Of a stretch of 64,000 nucleotides of DNA, positions 8,161-16,846 are shown piece after piece; position 1 is the stretch's first letter; every line of letters begins with the position of its first letter. The DNA comes from JAENVU01 sp963756815. Its GTDB lineage: Bacteria > Actinomycetota > Acidimicrobiia > IMCC26256 > JAENVU01. Below the pieces are notes generated by a model, which saw nothing but the letters and a program-made list of their open reading frames with translations, was not told where the DNA came from and did no database searches. The position numbers and the translations under genes are program-made. The stretch spans positions 1 to 64,000 of the forward strand of contig CAVWPR010000005.1 in assembly GCA_963756815.1 (NCBI GenBank). Reading direction: 5' to 3'.

Positions 8161-9138
8161 TCATTCGGCATCCCTCTCGTTCGGTGCGTCAAGGATCGCG
8201 CGGGCGACGCGGTCGCGGTGCCACGAGGCGTCACCCCACGTGCGGGACAGCGCCCAGGCCCGCTTCATCCAGAGGTGGAGGTCGTACTCGTAGGAGTAGC
8301 CGATCGCGCCGTGGCACTGCAGCGCCGCCCGGGCCGCGAGCTCGGCGGCGTCGGCGCTCTGCGCCTTCGCCATCGAGCCGTGCAGCATCGCGTCGGGATC
8401 GCCCTCGGCCAGCGAGTACGCGGCGCGGTAGACGAGCGGCGCGGCGAACTCGACCGCGATGCGCACGTCGGCGAGGTGGTGCTTGATCGCCTGGAACGAC
8501 CCGATCGGCGCGCCGAACTGTTTGCGCTCGCTGACGTACCCGACGGTCATGTCCAGCATCCGGCGGGCGAGTCCCAGCAGCTGTGACGAGTAGCCCAGCG
8601 TCCCGCGCCAGAACGCCTGCGACAGCTCCACGCGCGTGAGCGGTCGGCCCTGCTGCATCTCCGTCAGGCGGGCGAGTCGCCGGCTCCCGTCGACGGACTC
8701 CACGGTGTCGTACCGACCGTGCACCACGAGCTGCGGCTCCGGCGCGAGGAACACTGTGAGGTCCGCGGTTGCGGCGTACGGCGCGAGCGGATCGCCGGCG
8801 GTCACGGTCACCGACCCGTCGGCCACGCCGGGGATCGCGGCGCCGGTCATCGGCGCACCCACCAGCACGTGCTCCACGAACGGCTCGGGGAGCGCGGCGT
8901 AGCCCGCCTCCTCCGCGAGCAGCACGACGTCGAGCTCGGTGAGCCCGAGCCCGCCGTCGGCCTCGGTCACCAGCGCGCCGAGCACTCCCATCTCGGCGAG
9001 CGCGGACCATGCGGCGCCGCTGCGGCCGTCGGCGTTCGTCCACGCGTCGCGCACCACCGCCGGCGGGCACTCCTTCGCGAGCAGGTCGCGCACGGCGTCG
9101 CGGAACGCGAGCTGGTCCTCGGTGAACGCGAACTCCAT
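8161..9138 (-). CDS. Acyl-CoA dehydrogenase, short subunit (FadE32/FadE33-like)
   Basis: A protein of 325 residues with reduced acyl-CoA dehydrogenase domains: N-terminal helices (FAFTEDQLAFRDAVRDLLAK), a weak middle domain, and a C-terminal flavin-binding part with QFGAPIGSFQAIKHHLADV and CHGAIGYSYEYDLHLWMKRA. The length and pairing with the 380-residue gene five bases upstream match the heteromeric alpha2beta2 dehydrogenases of actinobacterial steroid degradation (FadE31-FadE32 type), in which the active site is shared. The start ATG 9138 is set by homology. Confidence 0.82.
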   Translation of the reverse strand: MEFAFTEDQLAFRDAVRDLLAKECPPAVVRDAWTNADGRSGAAWSALAEMGVLGALVTEADGGLGLTELDVVLLAEEAGYAALPEPFVEHVLVGAPMTGAAIPGVADGSVTVTAGDPLAPYAATADLTVFLAPEPQLVVHGRYDTVESVDGSRRLARLTEMQQGRPLTRVELSQAFWRGTLGYSSQLLGLARRMLDMTVGYVSERKQFGAPIGSFQAIKHHLADVRIAVEFAAPLVYRAAYSLAEGDPDAMLHGSMAKAQSADAAELAARAALQCHGAIGYSYEYDLHLWMKRAWALSRTWGDASWHRDRVARAILDAPNERDAE

Positions 9139-9143
9139 CGCGG

Positions 9144-10286
9144 CTACTTCCGGGGCAGGCCGAGCACGCGCTCGGCGATCACGTTGCGTTGGATCTCGTT
9201 GGTCCCGGCGTAGATGGGTCCCGACAGCGCGAACTCGTAACCCTTCATCCACGCCGACTCGAGCTCGGCCTCGTGGCCGAGCAGGGCGAGGGCGTCCTCG
9301 TGCAGGCGCACGTCGAGCTCGGACCAGAACACCTTGGTGAGGCTCGACTCCGCGCCGGCCGCTTCACCGGCGAGCGTGCGGGTCACGGTGCGCAGCGTCT
9401 GCAGTCGGTAGGCCTCGGCGTCGATGTGGGCCTGCGCGACCCGGTGCCGGATCGCAGGGTCGCTCGCGTCGGCGGCCCGCTCGTTGGCGAGATCGATCAA
9501 CCGCCGCGCCGCGGCGGTGAAGCGGCCCGGGCTTCGCAGCGTGAGGCCGCGCTCGGAGCCGGTGGTCGCCATCGCGACGCTCCAGCCCTGGTCCACGCCG
9601 CCGAGCACGAGGTCGTCGGGCACGAACGCATCCTCGAAGAAGACCTCGGCGAACCCCTCGTCGCCGTCGAGCCGGCCGAAGCCGCGGACGGTCACGCCCG
9701 TCGTGTCGAGCGGGACGAGGAAGTAGCTGAGCCCGCGGTGGCGTTCGGCGGTGGGATCGGAGCGGAAGAGGCCGAAGAGGTGCGTGCAGAACGCGCCGCG
9801 CGTCGTCCACGTCTTCTGGCCGTTGAGCCGCCAGCCGCCGGCGGCGTCGTCACGGGTGGCGGTCGAGCGGATGCCGGCGAGGTCGCTGCCCGCGTCGGGC
9901 TCGGACCAGCCCTGGCACCACGTCTCCTCGCCGCTCGCCATCTTCGGGAGGAAGCGGTCCTGCTGCTCCGGCGTGCCGAACTCGAAGATCGTGGGTGCGA
10001 GCAGGAAGATGCCGTTCTGCGTGACGCGCTGTGGCGCGCCGGCGGCGTAGTACTCCTCCTCGAAGATCAGCCACTGCCAGAGGCTGGCGTCGCGCCCGCC
10101 GTAGGCCTCGGGCCAGGACACGACCGCGAAGCGGGCGTCGAAGAGGCGCCGCTCCCACTCGAGGTGGCGGGAGAACCCCTCGCGGGTGTCCCCGCTCGGC
10201 AGCGGCCGCTCCGGGACGTTGGCGGCCAGCCACTCCCGGACCTCGGCCCGGAACGCCTGCTCCTCCGGGCTCCACGTCAGGTCCAT
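9144..10286 (-). CDS. Acyl-CoA dehydrogenase, long subunit (FadE31-like)
   Basis: A 380-residue dehydrogenase starting MDLTWSPEEQAFRAEVREWL. FAD- and substrate-binding motifs are CQGWSEPDAGSDLAG and LNGQKTWTTRGAF, and the C-terminus GPIYAGTNEIQRNVIAERVL is typical. From memory it parallels mycobacterial FadE31 (e.g. RSDPTAERHRGLSYF). With the short subunit it should oxidise a CoA-linked steroid ring fragment. It is first in the minus-strand group fadE31-fadE32-fadA6 and diverges from the ECF sigma gene. Confidence 0.85.
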   Translation of the reverse strand: MDLTWSPEEQAFRAEVREWLAANVPERPLPSGDTREGFSRHLEWERRLFDARFAVVSWPEAYGGRDASLWQWLIFEEEYYAAGAPQRVTQNGIFLLAPTIFEFGTPEQQDRFLPKMASGEETWCQGWSEPDAGSDLAGIRSTATRDDAAGGWRLNGQKTWTTRGAFCTHLFGLFRSDPTAERHRGLSYFLVPLDTTGVTVRGFGRLDGDEGFAEVFFEDAFVPDDLVLGGVDQGWSVAMATTGSERGLTLRSPGRFTAAARRLIDLANERAADASDPAIRHRVAQAHIDAEAYRLQTLRTVTRTLAGEAAGAESSLTKVFWSELDVRLHEDALALLGHEAELESAWMKGYEFALSGPIYAGTNEIQRNVIAERVLGLPRK

Positions 10287-10338
10287 GCGGCGGGCGAACC
10301 TACTCGCCGACCTGACGACCCATCAGATCCGACGGATC

Positions 10339-10368
10339 GGGAACGTAACGTCGGCGCCGGTGGTCGAG
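10339..10368 (+). promoter_or_regulatory. Candidate ECF-type promoter before the sigma gene
   Basis: GGGAAC at 10339-10344 followed 18 bases later by GTC (10363-10365) resembles the GGAAC/GTC promoters used by many ECF sigma factors, and lies just before the sigma-factor ATG at 10375. This would mean autoregulation with a very short leader. Weak evidence. Confidence 0.25.
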
Positions 10369-10374
10369 GGGGGT

Positions 10375-10856
10375 ATGCCGGAGACCCGGGCGGGGCGAGC
10401 GCAGGACCGGACGGTGACCTTCGACGACGTCTACCGCGCCGAGTACCCGGTCATGGTCCGGCTCGCGTACGTCTCGTTGGGATCGCGGGCCATCGCCGAG
10501 GAGATCGTCCACGACGCGTTCTACGGCTCCACGACCACTCGCACGGTCGAGAACCCGGGTGGCTTCGTACGTGTCGCCGTGGTGCGCCTGTGCGCCACCT
10601 GGCACAAGCGCCACCGCATGGAACGTGACCGCCTCGCTCTCGTCGCGACCGACGACCGCTCCGACGACCCCAGGTCGACGAGACCTGGGACGCGCTCGCG
10701 AAGCTCGCACCCGAGCGTCGCGTCGTCGTGGCGCTCCGGTACTACGAGGACCTCAGTCACGACGAGATCGCACGACTGCTCGGCGTGCCGACCGCCACGG
10801 TCCGCACCCGGCTCTGGCGCGCTCTGCGCGATCTCCGGAAGGAGCTGGAACGATGA
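10375..10856 (+). CDS. ECF-type RNA polymerase sigma factor (one frameshift)
   Basis: Region 2 is visible as VYRAEYPVMVRLAYVSLG and AIAEEIVHDAFYG. Around 10,670 the frame breaks; in the next frame region 4 continues as VVALRYYEDLSHDEIARLLG and ATVRTRLWRALRDLRKELER, ending at TGA 10856. The whole would be about 160 residues, typical for the SigE/SigM-like class. Its stop overlaps the ATG of the next gene (ATGA), the usual coupling of sigma and anti-sigma. The break sits by a GC-rich stem (CCCCAGGTC/GACCTGG), compatible with a sequencing indel. Confidence 0.75.
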
Positions 10857-12330
10857 CCCTGACCCGCGACGACATCGAACGACGCGTCCGACGGACGCTC
10901 CGGCACCGTGCCGCGACCGTGACGGCTGCGCCGCCGGCCTTCGTCGGCGACACGGCGGCCCCCGACCCGGGCCGTCCGAGGCGAGCGCGGGCGGTCGTCG
11001 GCCTCGCCGTCGGGGTGATCGTGGTGCTCGTGGTCGTGCCGGCGGTCGTCGCGCTGCGTTCCGACACCGACCGCGGCGGACGGCGCACCGCAGTCACGTC
11101 GGCGTCGCCGCCGTGGCGCCCGAGCCTGCGTCGTTGGGGGTGACGACCGTCCCCGCCGGCATGCGTCTGTGGTCGATGACGATCGGCACGACCCAGGCCG
11201 TCGGCGGCGCGCAGACGCAGCAGCTCCTCTCGCTCGACGGTTCCGGATCGGCCGGCGGCCCGGTGATGCTCGTGTCGGTCGCGAACGCGCCGCCCGGCGA
11301 GGTCATCCGACCGGGTGGCCCGGTCGACGCGACCGTCGTGGCCACGGCGTCACGGCACCGGGCGAAGGACGCCGCGGCCGGCGCATCCGGGTTCGCCTTC
11401 GTCGAGGGTGAGGGCGAGGTCGAAATCGTGGTGCGGCCGGCGTCCGGCTCGGACGACGCTTGCTCGACTCGCTGCGACTGCGGAGCGCGGCGACGGACGG
11501 CTCGACCTCGGCGCACTGCCCGCCGGTGTGACCGCGATCGGGGAACGTCCGGCCACGAGCGACACGCAGCCGAGCACCGACGCGACGTACGTCTACGGCC
11601 ATGACCTCCCGCTCCCCGGCACGGAGGCCGAGCACGTGGTGTGCACATCGACGAACCTCGGGTATCCCGGGTACTTCCGGACGTCGCTCAGCGGCGAGCC
11701 GCTGGGTGCCGACGGCGCGATCAGCTTCGACCCCGACATCGGGGCGACTGCTGCGTGGCGCGACGGCCGGCAGGTGGTCGTCGGACCTCCGAGCCTCGGC
11801 GAACGACCCTGCGCGCCATCGCGAGCAGCGCCGCCCTGCGCACGTCGGCGGAGACCACGACCGCCCGACGCGACCTCGACCGGCGCATTGCCGCCCTGCC
11901 GCTGGTCGGGCAGAGCTCGCAGCCGGCGGCCGGGGTGTCGTTCCGGCTCGTCGGCACCGGCCGCACGGACGCCGGCGGCTCACCGCCCGCGGGCGCAGTG
12001 TGCGTCGGGACGACGCGGCCGCGTTGCTCCGGGCCGACCGCTGACCGCTACCAGGTGGCGTTGTCGCCGGTGATCGTCGCGTCGATGCCGCACGACGGCG
12101 ATTGGTTGGTCGCGGTGGTCAGCGGAGCGTCGCCGGCGACCTTCGTCCCCCGGCAGGGCGGGATGCCCGCGTTCGCAAACCCACTGGCACCGACGGCGAG
12201 CGCGAGCGGCGGGATCGGAACGGGCCGCTGGAACCTCGGATGGGTCCTGCCGGTCCCCACGGGTACCGACCTCTCACATTTCTGCGGCGAAATCGCCGCG
12301 AAGGCGACCGAATCCCCGAGACCGGCAGAG
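10853..12330 (+). CDS. Putative anti-sigma/secreted-domain membrane protein, several frameshifts
   Basis: The gene begins ATGA-coupled to the sigma factor. The first 80 residues are an Arg-rich cytoplasmic part, then a transmembrane helix (VVGLAVGVIVVLVVVPAVVA) near residue 50. The extracytoplasmic part continues through three frames: VPAGMRLWSMTIGTTQAVGG (frame changes near 11,110), LPAGVTAIGERPATSD (change near 11,455) and SPVIVASMPHDGDWLVAVVS (change near 11,810). Third positions stay GC-rich to about 12,290, showing coding. No stop is found before the convergent ligase gene at 12331, so the 3' end is unresolved. Anti-sigma role is inferred from position and topology only; no ZAS zinc motif is seen. 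Confidence 0.5.
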
Positions 12331-13932
12331 TCAGCCCTGGTCCTCGAGGGCTTGGGCCTTGGCCCAGCGGTAGTCGGCCTTGCCCGAGGGCGAGCGCACG
12401 ATCTCGTCGACGAGGTGCACCTCCTTGGGCACCTTGTAGCCGGCGATCGTCTCCCGGGCGTGGGCCGCGAGCTCCTCCGCGGTCGGCGTTGCACCGCCGC
12501 GCGCCTTGACGACCGCAGCGACGCGCTCGCCCCACCGCTCGTCGGGCACGCCCACGACCACGACGTCGAACACGTCGGGATGCGACTTCAGGGCGAGCTC
12601 CACCTCCTCGGGGAAGATCTTCTCGCCCCCGGAGTTGATCGAGACCGAGCCGCGCCCGAGCAGCGTGATGCTGCCGTCGGCCTCGACGCGCGCCATGTCG
12701 CCGGGGATGACCCAGCGCTCACCGTCGATCTCGATGAAGGTCGACGCGGTCTTCGCCTCGTCCTTGTAGTAGCCGAGCGGCATGTAGCCCTTGCGGGCGA
12801 GCCGGCCGACCACCTCCGAACCGGGTGCGAGCGGCACGCCGTCGTCGTCGAGCACCATCGTGTGGTCACCCATCGCGAAGCGCGGCTTGCCCTCCTTGTC
12901 CGCGCCGGCGACCGTTCCCTGGAACCCGGTCTCGGACGCACCGAGGCTGTCGACGATCGCGACGTGCGGCAACAGCTCGTTGATCTTCGCCTTCACCGCC
13001 GGCGACAGGATCGCGCCACCCGACCCGATCACGAACAGGCCCGACAGGTCGTAGGAGACTCCCGGCTCCTCGAGGACCTCGATGAGCGGACGCGCCATCG
13101 CGTCGCCGACGAGGCTGATCGTCAGCACCTTCTCGCGCACGACCGTGGACCACACCTCGTGCGGATCCATCTTCTTCTGGTCGCTGAGAACGAGCGTGTT
13201 GCCCTGGAGCAACAGCATCAGTGCGACCCACTGCGCGGCCCCGTGCATGAGCGGCGCGATCGGGAAGCCGACGATCGTCCCACCGTTCTTCGCGCCCTCG
13301 ACGACGGCCTCGGGCGACTCGAACGTGCCGCCACCGGCCATCAGCGCGCCGATCGTGGAGTGGAAGAAGTCCTCCTGCCGCCACATCACGCCCTTCGGCA
13401 TGCCCGTGGTGCCGCCGGTGTAGAGGATGTACTGGTCGTCGGGACTGCGCGGCCCCGGCACGCGCTCGGGTGACGCCGCTGCGAGCGCAGCCTCGTACTC
13501 GACCGCGCCGATCGTCGCGAGGTCCTCGTCGGATCCGTCGTCGATCGAGACGAACGCCTTCAGCTTCGGCGCGTCGGCCCGCACCGCCTCGATGCGCGGG
13601 ATGAACTCCCGGCCGTGCACGAGCGCGGTGAGGTCCGCGTTGTCGAACAGGTAGGCCAGCTCCGCCTCGACGTAGCGGTAGTTGACGTTGATCGGCACCG
13701 CGCGTGCCTTCCAGATGCCGAACATCGCCTCGATCCACTCGGGACCGTTGTAGGCGTAGATCCCGACGTGGTCGCCGACCGCCACCCCGGCACGGATCAG
13801 GTGGTTGGCGAGCCGGGTCGAGCGCTCGTCGAGCTCGGCGTAGGTGATACGGCGGTCGCCGCAGATGACCGCGGTGTTGCCCGGCACCGTGTCGGCCACG
13901 GCTTCGAACAGGTCGGCGAAATTCCAGACCAT
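12331..13932 (-). CDS. Acyl-CoA synthetase, FadD19-like (steroid side-chain ligase family)
   Basis: An intact 533-residue ANL-superfamily enzyme: P-loop ILYTGGTTGMPKGVMW, adenylate motif VDSLGASETGFQGT, hinge LLGRGSVSINSGGEKIFPEE and the C-terminal catalytic Lys in RSPSGKADYRWAK. From memory it tracks mycobacterial FadD19 (NVNYRYVEAELAYLFDNADL, GSPERV-like spacing), which activates C26/C24 steroid carboxylates; the exact substrate is inferred. ATG 13932 gives the canonical N-terminus; the frame is open to 14277 without homology. Lysine-acetylation control of such ligases by PatA enzymes is known in mycobacteria, which matters given the neighbour at 15799. Confidence 0.85.
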   Translation of the reverse strand: MVWNFADLFEAVADTVPGNTAVICGDRRITYAELDERSTRLANHLIRAGVAVGDHVGIYAYNGPEWIEAMFGIWKARAVPINVNYRYVEAELAYLFDNADLTALVHGREFIPRIEAVRADAPKLKAFVSIDDGSDEDLATIGAVEYEAALAAASPERVPGPRSPDDQYILYTGGTTGMPKGVMWRQEDFFHSTIGALMAGGGTFESPEAVVEGAKNGGTIVGFPIAPLMHGAAQWVALMLLLQGNTLVLSDQKKMDPHEVWSTVVREKVLTISLVGDAMARPLIEVLEEPGVSYDLSGLFVIGSGGAILSPAVKAKINELLPHVAIVDSLGASETGFQGTVAGADKEGKPRFAMGDHTMVLDDDGVPLAPGSEVVGRLARKGYMPLGYYKDEAKTASTFIEIDGERWVIPGDMARVEADGSITLLGRGSVSINSGGEKIFPEEVELALKSHPDVFDVVVVGVPDERWGERVAAVVKARGGATPTAEELAAHARETIAGYKVPKEVHLVDEIVRSPSGKADYRWAKAQALEDQG

Positions 13933-14043
13933 CGGGTCCTCACCAGCATCGGGGACAACGAACGTGGGTGTGGACGGAGCGTGACACGCGAGGCCGGGCG
14001 CGGTACAGCCGGAGGCTGGGCCCGGACTTCTTCTGGCAGTGCA

Positions 14044-14057
14044 ACTGTCAGTACAGT
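14044..14057. promoter_or_regulatory. Small palindrome upstream of the FadD19-like gene
   Basis: ACTGT-CAGT-ACAGT is a perfect 5-base inverted repeat with a 4-base centre in the 221-base gap between the Ltp-type thiolase and the ligase gene. It resembles TetR-family half sites in spacing but does not match the KstR or KstR2 consensus. The rest of the gap shows nothing recognisable. Confidence 0.25.
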
Positions 14058-14153
14058 CGCGTCGTCCCGGGGTCGAGCCGACACACCCTGCCCGTGCCGG
14101 CTCCCCCGGGCACTTCGCGTCCGGGGACCCGCGGCGACCGGCTCGGCACGTCG

Positions 14154-15350
14154 CTACCGGCGGACGATCACACAGCTCCCGTGGCCGAACAGACCCTGGT
14201 TGATCGTGAGCCCGACGCGCGCGCCCTCGACCTGCCGGGCGCCCGCCTCGCCCCGGAGGTGCCACGTGACCTCGCACACCTGCGCGATCGCCTGCGCCGG
14301 GACCGCCTCGCCGAAGGACGACAGTCCGCCGCTCACGTTCACGGGGATGCGCCCACCGAGATCGGTCTCGCCGTTGCGCACCAATTTCTCGGCCTCACCC
14401 TCGTCGCACAGGCCGATCGCCTCGCACCAGTCGAGCTCGAGCGCGGTCGAGAGGTCGTAGACCTCGGCCAGGTCGAGGTCCTCGGGGCCGAGACCGGCCT
14501 GCTCGTACGCCGCGACCGCGATCGACTCGCGGTAGCCGTGCTCGGGCAGCGGCACGCCGTACGCCGAGTCGGTCGAGAAGTTCGGCAGGTCGATGAGGGT
14601 GTTCGGAAACGTCGGCGTCACCGTGCTCACGCCCGCGATCCGGATCGGCTCGGTGACACCGCGCGATCTCGCGTAGTCCACGCTGCACACGACCATCGCT
14701 GCACCGCCGTCGGACGTCGCGGAGATCTCGAGCAGCCGCAACGGGTCCGACACGACGGGCGACGCGGCGACGTCGTCGAGCGTGACCTCCTTGCGGAACC
14801 GGGCGTACGGATTCTCGAGCCCGTGCCGCGCGTTCTTGACCTTGACCCGGGCGAAGTCCTCCTGGGTCGCGCCGAACAGCTCCATGCGACGACGGGCGTA
14901 GAGCGCGAAGTACGTGGGGTTGGTCGCGCCGAGCAGGCGGAAGCGCAGCCAGTCCGGGTCGTCGCCGCGCTCGCCTGCGTTCGGCGCGAGGAAGCCCTTC
15001 GGCGTGGTGTCCGCGCCGACCACGAGCGCGACGTCGACGAGCCCGGCGAGGATCTGCGCCCGCGCGGTCGCGAGCGCGGTCACGCCGCTCGCGCACGCCG
15101 CGTAGCTCGACGACACCTGCGCACCCTGCCAGCCGAGCGCCTTCGCGAACGTCGCGCCCGAGACGTAGCCCGGGTACCCGTTGCGCATCGTGTCCGCGCC
15201 GCAGACGAGCTGGATGTCGCGCCAGTCGACGCCGGAGTCGGCGAGCGCAGCCTGCGCGGCGGCGACGCCGTACTCGACGAAGTTGCGTCCCCACTTGCCC
15301 CACGGGTGCATGCCCACCCCGAGGACCGCGATCTCCTTGTCCGCGCTCAC
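14154..15350 (-). CDS. Lipid-transfer-protein-type thiolase/aldolase (Ltp family)
   Basis: A 398-residue SCP-x-type thiolase-fold protein starting at GTG 15350. Features are VLGVGMHPWGKWG, a Cys-containing SSSYAACASGVTALATARAQ, VALVVGADTTPKGF, LLEISATSDGGAAMVV and GGLSSFGEAVPAQAIAQ. The sterol-carrier domain is absent, as in Ltp2-like proteins that work with a DUF35 partner as retro-aldolases or thiolases in steroid side-chain removal. It overlaps the DUF35 gene by four bases (GTGA), supporting a complex. Which chemistry it performs cannot be read from the sequence. Confidence 0.8.
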   Translation of the reverse strand: MSADKEIAVLGVGMHPWGKWGRNFVEYGVAAAQAALADSGVDWRDIQLVCGADTMRNGYPGYVSGATFAKALGWQGAQVSSSYAACASGVTALATARAQILAGLVDVALVVGADTTPKGFLAPNAGERGDDPDWLRFRLLGATNPTYFALYARRRMELFGATQEDFARVKVKNARHGLENPYARFRKEVTLDDVAASPVVSDPLRLLEISATSDGGAAMVVCSVDYARSRGVTEPIRIAGVSTVTPTFPNTLIDLPNFSTDSAYGVPLPEHGYRESIAVAAYEQAGLGPEDLDLAEVYDLSTALELDWCEAIGLCDEGEAEKLVRNGETDLGGRIPVNVSGGLSSFGEAVPAQAIAQVCEVTWHLRGEAGARQVEGARVGLTINQGLFGHGSCVIVRR

Positions 15351-15787
15351 GCCTCACCCCGCTCTCCGACCGGCCGCCACTGCCAGACCAGGTATTCGTG
15401 GTCGTCGTCCGCATAGAGCGTGCCGGTCGTGAGCTCGACCTCCGTACCGACGGCGAGCGTCGACGGGTCGGCGTCGGCCACGAGCGGACCGAGCACGATC
15501 ATCTGCTCGGCCTCGAGCTCGACCGCGAGCACGGTGTACGGAACGAACGGGTCCGGCGACACGTACGGGTCGGGCGGCTGATAGTGGTTCGTGGCCCAGG
15601 ACCACACGCGACCGCGCCGGCTGAGCTCGACCTCGGTGAGCGTCTCCGTGGGCGCCGCGGGGTTGCGCGAGAACGCGAGGTTCTTGGGGAAGAAGTAGCT
15701 GCCGGTCTCGTCACCGCGGCTGGCGAGGAGCGCGGGCTCGTCGCCGGTCGTGAACCAGCCGTCGACGGCCGGTACCTGTGTCGTCAT
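15347..15787 (-). CDS. DUF35 OB-fold protein, cysteine-free partner of the Ltp thiolase
   Basis: A protein of 146 residues with an OB-fold pattern: GSYFFPKNLAFSRNP, VELSRRGRVWSWATNHYQ, PYTVLAVELEAEQMIVLGPL and LAVGTEVELTTGTLY. Members of DUF35 usually have an N-terminal zinc ribbon with four Cys; this protein has no Cys at all, so the ribbon is degenerate. Gene order and the GTGA overlap with the thiolase match the ChsH2/Ltp2-like pairing in steroid catabolism. It follows the acetyltransferase gene by 11 bases. Confidence 0.78.
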   Translation of the reverse strand: MTTQVPAVDGWFTTGDEPALLASRGDETGSYFFPKNLAFSRNPAAPTETLTEVELSRRGRVWSWATNHYQPPDPYVSPDPFVPYTVLAVELEAEQMIVLGPLVADADPSTLAVGTEVELTTGTLYADDDHEYLVWQWRPVGERGEA

Positions 15788-15798
15788 GACCGCGGAGC

Positions 15799-16846
15799 CT
15801 AGTGACGCGGGTCGGAGGCCTCGCCCGTCGGCCGCGGCGGCAGGCCCGCCGCGGTGCGCCACAGTGCGAGGCCCGCGACCTCCACGATCTCGTCGGTGAC
15901 CGCGGCCAGCGCCGACCACCGGTCGGCGGGCAGCAGCGGCCTCGTGTCGGCGGCGGCGATGTCGGTCTCCATCACGCCCGTGTCCGCGTGGTGCCACTGC
16001 GCACCGGCCTTGTTGAGCACCGCCCGCATCGCGCGGTTCTCGTAGAGCACCTCGGCGCGGAAGGTCTCGATGCCGACACGGGACGCCGCCGCGCCGAGCG
16101 CGCCCAGCAGCACCGTGCCGACACCGCGCCCGTGCCATGCGTCCTCGACCTCGAAGGCGACCTCGGCGAGGGTCGCGTCCTCGTGCGAGCGGATGAACCG
16201 TGCCGTGCCGATCCCGCCGACCGGCGGGGGCTGGCCCACCGACCACGCGAAGTGACCCACGTAGTCGAGGTGCACGAGGTAGTCGACGAGGGCCGGGCTC
16301 GGCTTCACCGCCGAGAAGAATCGCCGGTGGCGCCACTCCTCGGGCTGGCGGGCGAGCGCGGCGGCGAACTCCTCGCGATCGCGCGCCAGGAGCGGGCGGA
16401 TCCACACGGTCGTGCCGTCCGGCAGGTCGCACGTGGACGGGCCGGGCGATCTCCGCGAGCCGCTGGGTGGCGAGGTCGACGAGCCGGTCCAGCACGCCGG
16501 GGATCGCGATCAACGCGTCGAACGCGTCGACGCCGCCGGACACCGCGACGACGTCGGAGGTCGCGGTGACGGTGGCGCGGCGCGGCTCACCGGTGATCGT
16601 CGACAGCTCGCCGAAGATCGCCCCGGTCGCGCCGACGCCGAGTGACCCCGAGCCCGACCGGGTTGCACGGGAGACCGCCACGGTGCCGTCGACGAGGATC
16701 ACGAACGTCTGGCCGGTGTCCCCTTCGGCGAAGAGCACCTCGCCGGCCGAGTACTCGACGCGGTCGACCAGGGCTGCGAGCGCGTCGAGCTGCTCGCGCG
16801 TCGCACCCTCGAGCAGCGCCAGCCCCTGGAGCTCGGTGGTGACCAC
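15799..16846 (-). CDS. Cyclic-nucleotide-binding GNAT protein acetyltransferase, PatA (Rv0998)-like (one frameshift)
   Basis: Residues 1-135 form a CRP-type cyclic-nucleotide domain with the phosphate-binding cassette GAIFGELSTITGEPRRATV (Glu80, Arg89/90). A single-base break near 16,425 separates it from the GNAT domain; removing it reads ARPVHVRLPDGTTVWIRPLL. The GNAT part has DREEFAAALARQPEEWRHRR, the acetyl-CoA loop EDAWHGRGVGTVLL and FRAEVLYENRAMRAV. This order is that of mycobacterial PatA, a cAMP-activated lysine acetyltransferase that inactivates acyl-CoA synthetases. The GTG start directly abuts the stop of the cyclase gene, and DUF35 and Ltp genes follow, so it belongs to the steroid operon. 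Function by analogy; architecture seen directly. Confidence 0.82.

Noticed and set aside
11641..13473. A long plus-strand frame across the FadD19-like gene
   Set aside because: Only its first part (to about 12,300) shows coding bias; the rest is the complement of the conserved acyl-CoA synthetase.
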